A stretch of 64,000 nucleotides of DNA from JBAXQQ01 sp037131695 (GTDB lineage Bacteria > Armatimonadota > Hebobacteria > CAIYQO01): contig CAZWZF010000009.1 in assembly GCA_964638715.1 (NCBI GenBank), positions 1 to 64,000 on the forward strand, read 5' to 3'. How positions within the stretch are numbered: the first letter of the stretch is position 1; each line of letters opens with the position of its first letter. The position numbers were made by a program, and so were the translations under genes. The notes beneath the pieces were generated by a model, which was given only the letters and a program-made list of their open reading frames with translations, made no database searches and had not been told where the DNA came from. Positions 41,618-50,063 of this stretch are shown piece by piece.

Positions 41618-42700
41618 TTATGCGAATTTTGTTGTCAATTTCTCAATTATCGCATCTGCCATCTGGCTGGTTCCGACTGCTGTCGGGTCATTTCTATCCG
41701 GCTTCATATCATAAGTTACTGATTTGCCTTCTTTCAACACTTCAGCAACTGATGCTTCCAGTCTTTCTGCGGCACTTGTTTCATCAAGATATTTAAGCAT
41801 TAACAAACCGCTTAATATTAAAGCTGTAGGATTGACCTTATTTAATCCTTTATATTTCGGTGCGCTTCCATGAGTAGCTTCAAATACTGCGCCTTTCTCA
41901 CCGATATTTGCGCCAGGAGCAACCCCCAAACCACCAACTAAACCAGCACCAAGATCGCTGATAATATCACCATAAAGGTTTGGCAATACTAAAACATCTG
42001 ATTCTTCCGGACGCTGAACTAATCTCATACATAAAGCATCAACCAATACTTCATCATACTCAATTCTGCCTTTATATTCTTCAGCAACTTCACGAGCAAC
42101 TTTATAGAATAAACCATCAGTATATTTCATGATATTTGCTTTAGCAATTGCGCTTACTTTTTTACGATTATTTTTCACCGCATAATCAAATGCATACTCA
42201 ACAATTCTTCGACTGCCGGTTACAGAAATCGGCTTAATGCTGATAGCACTATCAGGTCGTATTTTGCCGCCAGCCATTTCAATAATATGATTCGCCTCTT
42301 TTGAACCGAGATCATATTCAACGCCAGCGTATAAATCTTCAGTATTTTCACGAACAATTACTATATCAACACCAGAATAGCGAGAACGAACGCCTTCATA
42401 AGATTTACATGGTCTTACACATGCATACAAGTCTAACTCTTTGCGCAAAGCAACATTCACACTGCGAAAGCCAGAGCCAATCGGTGTAGTAATCGGTGCT
42501 TTCAGAGCCACACCGTTGCGGCGAACAGATTCAATAGTCTCTTCAGGCAATGGTGTGCCTGTTTGTGCCATGATATCCACACCGGCATGAGCAATTTCCC
42601 AATCAATCTTAACGCCGGTAGCATCAATAACTCTTCGGGTAGCCTCTGCCAGTTCCGGTCCGGTACCATCGCCAGGGATCAAAGTAATACGATATGACAT
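41618..42700 (-). CDS. Isocitrate/isopropylmalate dehydrogenase family protein (NAD-IDH-like)
   Basis: The 360-residue protein has family motifs IPGDGTGPEL at the start, the substrate-binding VRENTEDLYAGVEY (about 114-127), the metal-binding aspartates in LPNLYGDIISDLGAGLVGGLG and the nucleotide segment EATHGSAPKYKG. Spacing and the ENTEDLY motif resemble NAD-dependent isocitrate dehydrogenase and homoisocitrate dehydrogenase more than LeuB. It would oxidise isocitrate to 2-oxoglutarate in the TCA cycle. The nitrogen gene pair amt-glnB, which senses 2-oxoglutarate, lies 5 kb away. GGAGG precedes the ATG. NAD versus NADP use is inferred from family only. Confidence 0.88.
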   Translation of the reverse strand: MSYRITLIPGDGTGPELAEATRRVIDATGVKIDWEIAHAGVDIMAQTGTPLPEETIESVRRNGVALKAPITTPIGSGFRSVNVALRKELDLYACVRPCKSYEGVRSRYSGVDIVIVRENTEDLYAGVEYDLGSKEANHIIEMAGGKIRPDSAISIKPISVTGSRRIVEYAFDYAVKNNRKKVSAIAKANIMKYTDGLFYKVAREVAEEYKGRIEYDEVLVDALCMRLVQRPEESDVLVLPNLYGDIISDLGAGLVGGLGVAPGANIGEKGAVFEATHGSAPKYKGLNKVNPTALILSGLLMLKYLDETSAAERLEASVAEVLKEGKSVTYDMKPDRNDPTAVGTSQMADAIIEKLTTKFA

Positions 42701-42760
42701 TTATTTCCTCCAAGACCCGTTGTTTAAGCAGCAAACTAACGGGGTGATGTAGTAATTAAT

Positions 42761-42790
42761 ATTACACAGCGTATTATCTTATTCCTGCAA
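42761..42790 (-). promoter_or_regulatory. Possible promoter of the IDH-family gene
   Basis: On the minus strand TTGCAG (42790-42785) and TGTAAT (42766-42761) are 18 bases apart. It sits about 60 bases before the start codon. Confidence 0.4.
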
Positions 42791-42803
42791 AATAAGGTAA
42801 CTT

Positions 42804-42832
42804 TTGTTATTTGCCTGTTAATTTGATATGAT
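42804..42832 (+). promoter_or_regulatory. Promoter of the ccmF-like gene
   Basis: TTGTTA (42804-42809) and TATGAT (42827-42832) are 17 bases apart, 24 bases before the GTG start. Confidence 0.6.
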
Positions 42833-42841
42833 ATTCATATC
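42825..42841 (+). promoter_or_regulatory. Palindrome over the ccmF -10 box (possible operator)
   Basis: GATATGA-TAT-TCATATC is a perfect 7-bp inverted repeat around three bases. It covers the -10 box, the usual place for a repressor site. Confidence 0.4.
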
Positions 42842-42856
42842 AGAATAGGTGAATTT

Positions 42857-44680
42857 GTGGCAATTATCGGGTTTTTATCATTAATATTATCATGCCTTGC
42901 TTCAATGATGAACTTCATCCTTGGATTTAGAATTCATAAATATGAAAATTTAAAAAGTATATTAAAATATATCTCAATCTTTACAACGATCATAGCTTTT
43001 GTATCATTGATATATTTAATGGTTGTAGGAGATACGTCATTAAAATATGTCGCTGAACATATCGCACCGATGTCAGCCGGTATCGAATATAAAATCGCTG
43101 CAGTTTGGGCTGGTCAAGCAGGTGGATTACTGCTTTGGGCATTAGAATTACAATTAGTATCATCTGCAATATCAATAAAAAAACAACCTGGTGCCAACAT
43201 GATATTGGCGTTCATCATTACAGCTTTAACTGCAATGGTAATATTAAATAATCCCTTCGCAATTTCTACAAACATTATCCACTCTGGACTAAACCCGATT
43301 TTACAAAACAAAATAATGTTAATTCACCCTCCAATGCTATTTTTAGGATATGCACTTTTAGCAATGCCATTTGCAGTTACTTTAGGTGCGCTAATAGAGA
43401 ATGATTACATAAAATGGCAGGCAAATGTGAAGATATGGCTGATTTTATCAGCAATAGCACTAACGGCAGGTAATGGATTTGGTGCAATATGGGCATACCG
43501 AACTTTTGGCTGGGGTGGTTTCTGGTCATGGGACCCGGTGGAAAACACATCTTTTGTCCCCTGGGTTCTATCTATTGCTTCTTTGCATGCATTGCATTTA
43601 TCAAAAACAGATGGGAAGTGGCTGCGTCCAACAGCTTCATCATCATTATTTGCCTTTATCACAGTAATTTATGGCAGTTTTCTGGCACGTAGCGGATTAC
43701 TTGCAGGTGCGAGCGTTCATGCTTATATAAAAGGTGAACAATTATTATTAATTACTTTATCTTCATTGCTTATTTCTTCGACTCTTTCAGCTATATATTT
43801 CATTTACCGACGATGGAACACATGGATTACCACAGAAAAAAACTATTCAACAAACCACCGCCTTACCGCATATGGCACAGTTACTTTATATGTAATTGCA
43901 ATATTAGTTCTTATCGGCATGAGTTTACCAATTTTTCACTTGTCTCCTCAAACTGAAGTTTACAACTTATTCATTGCACCATGCGCTTTGATATTTTCAA
44001 TATTTATTTTCATCCAATATCAATCAAATAAAATCATTTTGTGGTCATCAATTCCAATTACACTAATTACAATCTTTATCACTATGCAGGAATGGATACA
44101 ACCTGATATGCACCCTCTATCAAAATTTCAGGGATTTATCGATATACTGCTATTAGCAACAGCATTAACAATAATTTTTGGTACTATTATTCAAATCATT
44201 ACTAAAAAAATCACCTTTTCACCACCAGCTTTTGTGACTCATTTAGGATTAATGTTGATAATAGTCGGAACAATTATCAGTGGTCATCAGAATGGGAAAG
44301 TTGACCATTTTATTACCAGTGGTACATCATTTAATTATGCAGGAGAAATTATAACAATTAATAAAGTATGGGAAAATGCCGACGCAAGAAAAGTTGAAGT
44401 TTTAAATGGAAATAATGTTCAAGAAATGTCGATTACCGAAGACAGTCATTTTAATATGAGTCTGCGCAAAGCTTGTATTATACCAGTATGGTGGGGTGAT
44501 GTTTATATCACACCGCAGGAAATAACGATAACCAGAAACTCATCGATAGCACCCAGTGCAAAGATTACCATCACATCAAAACCAGGAATCAAACTTGTCT
44601 GGATAGGATTAATGGTAATTGGATTGGGTTTATTACTAAGCATTTTTCGCAAAAAACTTCTTAATAATATAGACATTTAA
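42857..44680 (+). CDS. ccmF: Cytochrome c heme lyase subunit CcmF-like
   Basis: The 607-residue polytopic membrane protein has the WWD domain WGGFWSWDPVENTSFVPW (about residues 215-232), which presents heme on the periplasmic side. Around it are conserved helices with IHPPMLFLGY and VWAGQAGGLLLW, and about 14 membrane segments in total. It ends with a periplasmic beta domain and a final helix. CcmF attaches heme to apocytochrome c in system I maturation. No ccmE, ccmA-C or ccmH gene is adjacent, but ccdA and tlpA are at 48667-49955. The start is GTG with AGGTG upstream. It is a one-gene unit. Confidence 0.9.
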   Translation: MAIIGFLSLILSCLASMMNFILGFRIHKYENLKSILKYISIFTTIIAFVSLIYLMVVGDTSLKYVAEHIAPMSAGIEYKIAAVWAGQAGGLLLWALELQLVSSAISIKKQPGANMILAFIITALTAMVILNNPFAISTNIIHSGLNPILQNKIMLIHPPMLFLGYALLAMPFAVTLGALIENDYIKWQANVKIWLILSAIALTAGNGFGAIWAYRTFGWGGFWSWDPVENTSFVPWVLSIASLHALHLSKTDGKWLRPTASSSLFAFITVIYGSFLARSGLLAGASVHAYIKGEQLLLITLSSLLISSTLSAIYFIYRRWNTWITTEKNYSTNHRLTAYGTVTLYVIAILVLIGMSLPIFHLSPQTEVYNLFIAPCALIFSIFIFIQYQSNKIILWSSIPITLITIFITMQEWIQPDMHPLSKFQGFIDILLLATALTIIFGTIIQIITKKITFSPPAFVTHLGLMLIIVGTIISGHQNGKVDHFITSGTSFNYAGEIITINKVWENADARKVEVLNGNNVQEMSITEDSHFNMSLRKACIIPVWWGDVYITPQEITITRNSSIAPSAKITITSKPGIKLVWIGLMVIGLGLLLSIFRKKLLNNIDI

Positions 44681-44685
44681 AAAAT

Positions 44686-44714
44686 AAAAAGCCGACTTGT
44701 TCTGTCGGCTTTTA
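44686..44714. terminator. Bidirectional terminator between ccmF and the CheY-like gene
   Basis: AAAAGCCGAC and GTCGGCTTTT form a 10-bp stem with a TTGTTCT loop. T runs are present on both strands, so it serves the two convergent genes. Confidence 0.88.
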
Positions 44715-44721
44715 TATTATC

Positions 44722-45078
44722 TTATAATGATTCGCGTATTAGCCTTAATATCTCTTCTTTTGTAAACGGCTTACGAATTATTGCTGTTATACCTGATTGC
44801 ATCAGTTCATCTATTATATCCTGCTCTGGCAGGCATGACATGGCTATTATAGGCTTATCTATAAATGTTTCATTAAGTTCATTAATAAATTCAGCACCTA
44901 TGACACCAGGCAATCTAATATCAGTCAAAATTAAATCAGGACATGAATCAAATAACAACCGAGCTTCTTTCACAGACTCTGCTGTTAAAATATCATAATC
45001 CTTATTCAACATAATAGTCATTGCCATACCCAAAGTGACTTCATCTTCAACAATTAATATTTTATAACGGCGATCCAT
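44722..45078 (-). CDS. Single-domain response regulator (CheY-like receiver)
   Basis: The 118-residue protein is a lone receiver domain: ILIVEDEVTLG with the acidic pair at the start, the phosphoacceptor Asp in LILTDIRLPG (about 53), IAMSC at the Thr/Ser site, and IRKPFTKEE with the conserved lysine. It has no output domain, so it acts by protein contact, as CheY or Spo0F do. ATG 45078 has GGGAG upstream; the longer frame begins at a TTG. No kinase lies beside it. Confidence 0.92.
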   Translation of the reverse strand: MDRRYKILIVEDEVTLGMAMTIMLNKDYDILTAESVKEARLLFDSCPDLILTDIRLPGVIGAEFINELNETFIDKPIIAMSCLPEQDIIDELMQSGITAIIRKPFTKEEILRLIRESL

Positions 45079-45120
45079 CGTAATCTCCCTTGTCAACCAC
45101 AACTAAATCCAATTAACTAT

Positions 45121-46185
45121 TTATTTTAAAAACAGGCATTCATTTGGAATAATCTGTTTTTCCTGCAATGAACTTGCCCAGCGTAATCTTGCGGCAGCAG
45201 GACCACCGCCGTTTTCGTAATAATCAAATAAAATCGGGTATTTCACACCTTCTTCAAGATAAATCGGCTGAGCAGAAAGAATTGTTTCTGTTTCTCCTTG
45301 GTCACGCCAATAAGTATTACCAGTTGCTATTATATTGTTATTATTACGAACATCAGTCAAAGTTAATCTCATGCCATCATCTGCTGCAAGGTAGATGGTG
45401 TAATAATCTGAATATAAAGGACGGAAAGAACCTGTCCAATGTACACAGAAATTATGCTGATCACCATTTGGTGTAGGAAAAGGAACTCCACCGGAATTAT
45501 CAAAATCAACATTAGGAGTAATAAGAGTTTTATTCAAAATAAAATATGATGAACTAACATCAAAGTTCTGGTAAGGGTAAGTACCCGCTGTCATAGTTGG
45601 TATAGTTTGTTGATACATATAATAATCACCGGATAATCCGCTGCCACGCGTTGGTTGTACCATTGTAACATGACCATCTAAATATGATGCTACAGCAGTG
45701 CCGGAATGAATATATGTTAAATCTTTTATGCAGTAATACACATTATCAAGGGTAGCAATCATAGCAGGAGCATTTGCGACATAACCGGCAGGTCTGGCGA
45801 CAGTTGCTGCATGAGCACCATCTGCAGTCACGAGTGTTGTCATAGGGTCTTTAAATGAACCTAATGAAGCATTTGAAAGATAATGGCTGTAAATATATGG
45901 CTGCAGGTTATTTTTTCCTGCTGTCGGACACATAAATACTCCTTTATCTACCTTAATTGACGACCATACAGTTGTCTCATCTGGTGTTACTTCATCATGA
46001 TCCTGAGCATACATCATGATTGACGCAATTATTTGCCGTTGATTACTTATACAGGTACTCTGGCGAGCTTTTTCTCTTGCTCGGGCGAAAACAGGAAAAA
46101 GGATTGCGGCGAGGATGGCAATAATGGCTATTACTACCAGTAATTCTATCAGGGTAAACCCTGATGATTTTTTATGTTGTTTCAT
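45121..46185 (-). CDS. Type II pseudopilin with H-X9-DG motif and C-terminal PA14 domain
   Basis: The 354-residue protein starts MKQHKKSSG then FTLIELLVVIAIIAIL, the prepilin leader cut after Gly 9, with Glu 5 of the mature form present. The region FPVFARAREKARQ follows. The motif HSGTAVASYLDGHV near 160 is the H-x9-DG signature of pseudopilin-like proteins of Planctomycetes-type and Armatimonadota genomes. From about 215 to the end lies a PA14-like beta fold (VHWTGSFRPLYSDYYTIYLAADDGMRLT, in parts; ARLRWASSL), usually a sugar- or cell-binding module. It would be a surface or secretion-system subunit carrying a lectin-like domain. AAAGGT precedes the ATG. Confidence 0.9.
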   Translation of the reverse strand: MKQHKKSSGFTLIELLVVIAIIAILAAILFPVFARAREKARQSTCISNQRQIIASIMMYAQDHDEVTPDETTVWSSIKVDKGVFMCPTAGKNNLQPYIYSHYLSNASLGSFKDPMTTLVTADGAHAATVARPAGYVANAPAMIATLDNVYYCIKDLTYIHSGTAVASYLDGHVTMVQPTRGSGLSGDYYMYQQTIPTMTAGTYPYQNFDVSSSYFILNKTLITPNVDFDNSGGVPFPTPNGDQHNFCVHWTGSFRPLYSDYYTIYLAADDGMRLTLTDVRNNNNIIATGNTYWRDQGETETILSAQPIYLEEGVKYPILFDYYENGGGPAAARLRWASSLQEKQIIPNECLFLK

Positions 46186-46272
46186 AATTTTTACCTTTTA
46201 TTAAAAAAACTTTATGTAATTATACCCATTTTTCGCAAGTTATTACTTTTAAATTAATACATATTTGAAAAA

Positions 46273-46851
46273 TTAATCAAATTTTAATATTTCATGTTCT
46301 GTAATCAAATAATCCATCATAATATCATATTCATCAGTTGGTATTTCATTATATACCTGACCACTATAAGCAACAGCTATTTTCAGCGACTCTGTTTGAG
46401 CTAATAAACCGTCGTAATAACCGCCGCCATACCCTAACCTGGCACCGTTTCGCGAGAATGCCACCCCAGGCACAATAATTAAATCAATCTTTTTCAGATC
46501 AATAACTCTATTTTCAGTTGGCGGTTCTAATATGCCGTACCCGCCAGCAACCAAAGTATCTAAATTATTTATCTCACGAAAAAACATCTTGTGATTCTGC
46601 GGCTCAGTAGCAGGCAAAACCAGCGTTTTCTCCAAATTGAAAGCGTCATTAAAGATACTGCTTAAATCTACTTCACCTTTAAATGAAATATATCCCGCAA
46701 TACATTTTGAGTTAAGAAACTCCGGCACAGAACATACATTCTGACAAATTAATCTATTCCATTCTAATCTATTGTCATCTGAAATTGATTCGCGCCAGCG
46801 TATTGTTTCATGGCGTAATATCTTCTTTTGAGATTTTATATCACTTTTCAT
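46273..46851 (-). CDS. 5-formyltetrahydrofolate cyclo-ligase
   Basis: The 192-residue protein has the family signature LGYGGGYYDGLL (about 143-154) and the N-terminal basic helix KILRHETIRWRESI. It converts 5-formyl-THF to 5,10-methenyl-THF with ATP, returning stored folate to one-carbon metabolism. ATG 46851 has no Shine-Dalgarno sequence; a TATAAT lies only seven bases upstream, so the mRNA may be leaderless. It runs on the minus strand behind no other gene and has no visible terminator; the pseudopilin gene follows 87 bases later. Confidence 0.92.
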   Translation of the reverse strand: MKSDIKSQKKILRHETIRWRESISDDNRLEWNRLICQNVCSVPEFLNSKCIAGYISFKGEVDLSSIFNDAFNLEKTLVLPATEPQNHKMFFREINNLDTLVAGGYGILEPPTENRVIDLKKIDLIIVPGVAFSRNGARLGYGGGYYDGLLAQTESLKIAVAYSGQVYNEIPTDEYDIMMDYLITEHEILKFD

Positions 46852-46858
46852 CGAATAT

Positions 46859-46864
46859 ATTATA
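46859..46864 (-). promoter_or_regulatory. Likely -10 box of the 5-formyl-THF cyclo-ligase gene
   Basis: A perfect TATAAT on the minus strand ends eight bases before the ATG. No good -35 is seen at 17 bases upstream, so the assignment is tentative. Confidence 0.45.
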
Positions 46865-47025
46865 CATTTTTTTTAAAATATTTTTCACATACTTCGCGCT
46901 CAAAAAAATCAAAATATAAATTCTTGTAACATCCCTGAAACATTTGGAAATATCATGTTAACACTAAATGACAAAATAAGAAACAATTAAGCTGTTAAAA
47001 CAGCAATTAAAAAAAGGTGCAACTG

Positions 47026-48237
47026 ATGAAAGAAATGTTAGACAATTTAAACTCAAGCGGCGACATCCTGTTGCTTATTTGGGGAGCTGCGTTAGTTTTT
47101 TCAATGCATGCTGGATTTGCTTTTCTGGAAGCTGGTTCAGTAAGACGAAAAAATGTCGTTAATGCACTGACGAAAATCGTCATGGACTGGTCAGTTTCGA
47201 CATTCGTATACCTTCTGGTTGGATTTACTATTTCTTATGGCATAACATTTTTAAAGCCAGTTAAAGAATTAGGTTTTTCGGCTAATTTTGACTTTGTTCA
47301 CTTCTTTTTCCTGTTAACATTTGCCGCCTGTATCCCAGCAATTATTTCTGGCGGTATAGCAGAACGTGCAAAGTTCGGACCACAAGTCGCAGCAGGAGCA
47401 ATTCTGGTAGGTTTATTTTATCCAATATTTGAAAGGCTGGTATGGGGAAGCTGGTCAAATGATTTCAATATGTGGCTGACGAATATCTCCGGTGCAGGAT
47501 TCCATGATTACGCCGGTTCTGTAGCGGTGCACGCAATGGGCGGATGGATGGCTTTACCTGCTATTATGATACTTGGTCCTCGATTGGGACGTTATCGTCA
47601 GAATGGACAGTCCGAACCGATTACAATTCATTCAATTCCTTACGTAGCATTAGGAAGCTGGTTCCTGATGGTTGGATGGTTTGGATTCAACGTTGCCAGT
47701 TCAGGTCATTTAAAAGATATCTCCGGTTTAGTTGCTATCAATTCATTAATGGCAATGGTCGGCGGTGTAATTTCCGCTTCATTGTTCTCAAAGAATGACT
47801 CTGTTGCAATCTATAACGGTGCATTGGCTGGATTAGTTGCCGTATGTGCAGGTTCTGATAAGTATCACCCGTTGGGGGCTGCAGCGGTAGGTATTATTGC
47901 TGGTATTATCTTTGTCAAAGCTTTCTCGTTAATTAATGAAAAGTGGCGGCTTGATGATGTACTTGGCGTATGGCCATTGCATGGTTTGTGCGGAGCCTGG
48001 GGTGGTATCGCCTGCGGCATATTCGGTTTAGAAATCTTTGGCGGTGTAGGTGGTGTTACCTTGGGCAGCCAATTAATTGGAACTGTTATCTGTATAGCTA
48101 TCGCATTAATCGGTAGTTATATAACATATACAATTTTAAATAAAACTGTAGGCATTCGTCTAAATGCCCGTGAAGAAACACTCGGTTCAGACCTGGTTGT
48201 CCACAGCAGCAAAGCATATCCTGAAGATTTATTCTAA
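47026..48237 (+). CDS. amt: Ammonium transporter
   Basis: The 403-residue protein has 11 membrane helices typical of Amt. Motifs include LVFSMHAGFAFLEAGSVRRKN, FAACIPAIISGGIAERAKF, the pore region YAGSVAVHAMGGWMALP with its conserved His, VGWFGFNVASSGHL, and WPLHGLCGAWGGIACGIFG with the second pore His (in parts). It moves ammonium across the inner membrane. glnB follows 50 bases later, the standard amtB-PII pairing in which PII plugs the channel. ATG 47026 follows AAAGGTG; a GTG at 47017 is in frame. Confidence 0.95.
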   Translation: MKEMLDNLNSSGDILLLIWGAALVFSMHAGFAFLEAGSVRRKNVVNALTKIVMDWSVSTFVYLLVGFTISYGITFLKPVKELGFSANFDFVHFFFLLTFAACIPAIISGGIAERAKFGPQVAAGAILVGLFYPIFERLVWGSWSNDFNMWLTNISGAGFHDYAGSVAVHAMGGWMALPAIMILGPRLGRYRQNGQSEPITIHSIPYVALGSWFLMVGWFGFNVASSGHLKDISGLVAINSLMAMVGGVISASLFSKNDSVAIYNGALAGLVAVCAGSDKYHPLGAAAVGIIAGIIFVKAFSLINEKWRLDDVLGVWPLHGLCGAWGGIACGIFGLEIFGGVGGVTLGSQLIGTVICIAIALIGSYITYTILNKTVGIRLNAREETLGSDLVVHSSKAYPEDLF

Positions 48238-48287
48238 TTTGTGTTTAAATATACAACAGAATGATATACTAAAAGAGGGGGAATAAA

Positions 48288-48626
48288 ATGGTACGTATTG
48301 AAGCGATTATTCGTCGCGAAACATTTGAAAATGTAAAAGACGCTCTCCAGCGTATTGGTGTGATAGCCATGACTGTTGATGAAGTATTCGGTTGCGGACA
48401 TCAGGCCGGTCACATAGAACATTATCGCGGACTGGAATCTCATGTTAATCTGCTGCCTAAAATTCGCATTACTACTGTTGTTCATGAAATTGACCCCGAT
48501 GTAGTAATTGACGCAATATGCGAAGCTGCTCATACCGGCGAACATGGCGATGGTAAAATATTTGTTATGCCATTACTTGATGCAATTAGAGTAAGAGACC
48601 GTATGCGCGGACCAGAAGCAGTATAA
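48288..48626 (+). CDS. glnB: Nitrogen regulatory protein P-II
   Basis: The 112-residue protein has the PII fold: VRIEAIIRRETFENVKDAL at the start, the T-loop GCGHQAGHIEHYRGLES (about 36-52), and the B-loop TGEHGDGKIFV near 84-94. It senses 2-oxoglutarate and ATP/ADP and controls partners such as the amt channel. In E. coli GlnB the uridylylated Tyr is in YRGAEY; here the site is YRGLES, so the Tyr 51 equivalent is Ser and Tyr-uridylylation cannot occur there. GAGGGGG precedes the ATG. Cotranscribed with amt; a terminator follows. Confidence 0.94.
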   Translation: MVRIEAIIRRETFENVKDALQRIGVIAMTVDEVFGCGHQAGHIEHYRGLESHVNLLPKIRITTVVHEIDPDVVIDAICEAAHTGEHGDGKIFVMPLLDAIRVRDRMRGPEAV

Positions 48627-48629
48627 ATA

Positions 48630-48668
48630 AAAAAAGCGGGTGATTATTTTATCACCCGCTTTTTTTTT
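48630..48668 (+). terminator. Terminator of amt-glnB
   Basis: AAAAAGCGGGTGAT and ATCACCCGCTTTTT form a 14-bp stem with a short loop, ending in nine T. The reverse orientation also has a T tail, so it can serve tlpA as well. Confidence 0.92.
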
Positions 48669-49218
48669 ATTTTTTACCTTTTGGCGGAGCAGTCTTTGCT
48701 GGTTGTACTTTTGGCATATATGAATCGATAATTTTTTTCAGCGCATCTTCTGACATGCCACCGGTAAGTTTCTTTAATATTTTTCCATCAGCACTGATAA
48801 TGAATTTTGTTGGCAAATATTGAACATCACCGAATACTGCTGTTACTGTTTTATCTTCTCCAATCAGTACCGGGTAAGAAAACCTGGTTTTTTTTGCCAG
48901 TTCTTTAACATCATCAGCATTCCTGTCTACCCCAATGCCGATTAATTGAACAGGCTTCTTATCTTTTGTATATTGTGCTTGCATTTTTATCAAGTTGGGA
49001 ATTTCGTCCATGCAATACTCGCACCAGGTGGCGAATATATCTACTACCACTAATTTACCACGATATTGTGATAACGCAACCGACTTGCCATTCACATCTT
49101 TCAATGTAAAGTCAATTCCTTTTGCAGTTTCTTCAGGTTTCGGTTTTGCACCGGTCATAATAATTGTTAACAAAACCAGTGCTGCTATTGCAGCTAACCA
49201 AATTAAATATTTTTTCAT
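48667..49218 (-). CDS. TlpA/ResA-like thioredoxin-fold protein
   Basis: The 183-residue protein has an N-terminal membrane anchor or signal (YLIWLAAIAALVLLTIIM) and a thioredoxin domain with the active site FATWCEYCMDEIP (about 72-84). The cis-proline part is in YLPTKFIIS. Members reduce periplasmic disulfides, in particular of apocytochrome c, drawing electrons from CcdA. That function fits its gene position 11 bases after ccdA. The C-terminal KTAPPKGKK is a basic tail. It shares the pathway with ccmF at 42857. Confidence 0.92.
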   Translation of the reverse strand: MKKYLIWLAAIAALVLLTIIMTGAKPKPEETAKGIDFTLKDVNGKSVALSQYRGKLVVVDIFATWCEYCMDEIPNLIKMQAQYTKDKKPVQLIGIGVDRNADDVKELAKKTRFSYPVLIGEDKTVTAVFGDVQYLPTKFIISADGKILKKLTGGMSEDALKKIIDSYMPKVQPAKTAPPKGKK

Positions 49219-49229
49219 TTCATTTTCCC

Positions 49230-49955
49230 CTATTTTGAAAATAGTTGTATAAAAGTTCTGGTTATTATCTCCAGATAATTAGTAAGTAATAGTGTTCCCA
49301 TTAAAAGTAAAAAAACACCTGTTATTATCTCGAAAATTCGCACTAAACGAGTTAGTTTAGCAAATTTATCGAGAACTAAATTAATAAAGACTGCAAAGAC
49401 CAGGAAAGGGATAGCCTGTCCCAAGGCAAATGCAATAACAAACTTCCACGATCCTGCCGGATTATCTGACAGTGATGCAATCGTGAAGATAGAAGATAAT
49501 ATTGGTGTTGTACATGGAGTTAATCCGAATGCAAACGCTGCACCTATTAAAAGCGAACCCAAATATCCCAGCGAGTTTTTAGCAACATGAAATCTTTTTT
49601 CATATAATAAAAACTTTAATTGAAATACTCCCAACAAATGCAAACCGAATATGATTATCATTCCACCGCCAATGTAACGGATATAATCTTTTATTTCATG
49701 CCCCACTCCTGATATTAATGATGCTGTCCCACCAATAATCAAGACAGTTACAGTGGAAAATCCAATTACAAATGCTATCGCGTTGATGAATAATTTCAAT
49801 CTCGCCAATTTAACGTTATTAATATTTATTAAATCATCATAAGTGTAACCACTGATTAATGATAGATAAGCAGGAATCACCGGCAGTACACACGGAGTGA
49901 AGAAACTTAAAACACCGCCGACAACAGCAGCCCAAACTGTAATATTGGGATCCAT
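49230..49955 (-). CDS. ccdA: Cytochrome c biogenesis protein CcdA
   Basis: The 241-residue inner-membrane protein has six helices and the two conserved redox cysteines in FFTPCVLPVIPAYLSLISG (about residue 22) and FGLTPCTTPILSSIFTIAS. It transports reducing power from cytoplasmic thioredoxin to the periplasmic TlpA-like protein encoded just downstream. Length is normal for CcdA, with no extra DsbD domains. No Shine-Dalgarno sequence better than GAGGTAATTATTA is seen before the ATG. Confidence 0.94.
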   Translation of the reverse strand: MDPNITVWAAVVGGVLSFFTPCVLPVIPAYLSLISGYTYDDLININNVKLARLKLFINAIAFVIGFSTVTVLIIGGTASLISGVGHEIKDYIRYIGGGMIIIFGLHLLGVFQLKFLLYEKRFHVAKNSLGYLGSLLIGAAFAFGLTPCTTPILSSIFTIASLSDNPAGSWKFVIAFALGQAIPFLVFAVFINLVLDKFAKLTRLVRIFEIITGVFLLLMGTLLLTNYLEIITRTFIQLFSK

Positions 49956-50028
49956 TAATAATTACCTCTACTTTATATTACCATATTGGCATAAGATATA
50001 AACACCATAGAACTGTTATCTCAAAATT

Positions 50029-50037
50029 TGGTATAAT
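50029..50037 (+). promoter_or_regulatory. Extended -10 promoter of recR
   Basis: TGGTATAAT is a TGn-TATAAT extended -10, 26 bases before the ATG. No strong -35 box is seen, as is usual for this type. Confidence 0.55.
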
Positions 50038-50063
50038 TATTTCAGCATATTACGGAGCAAACG

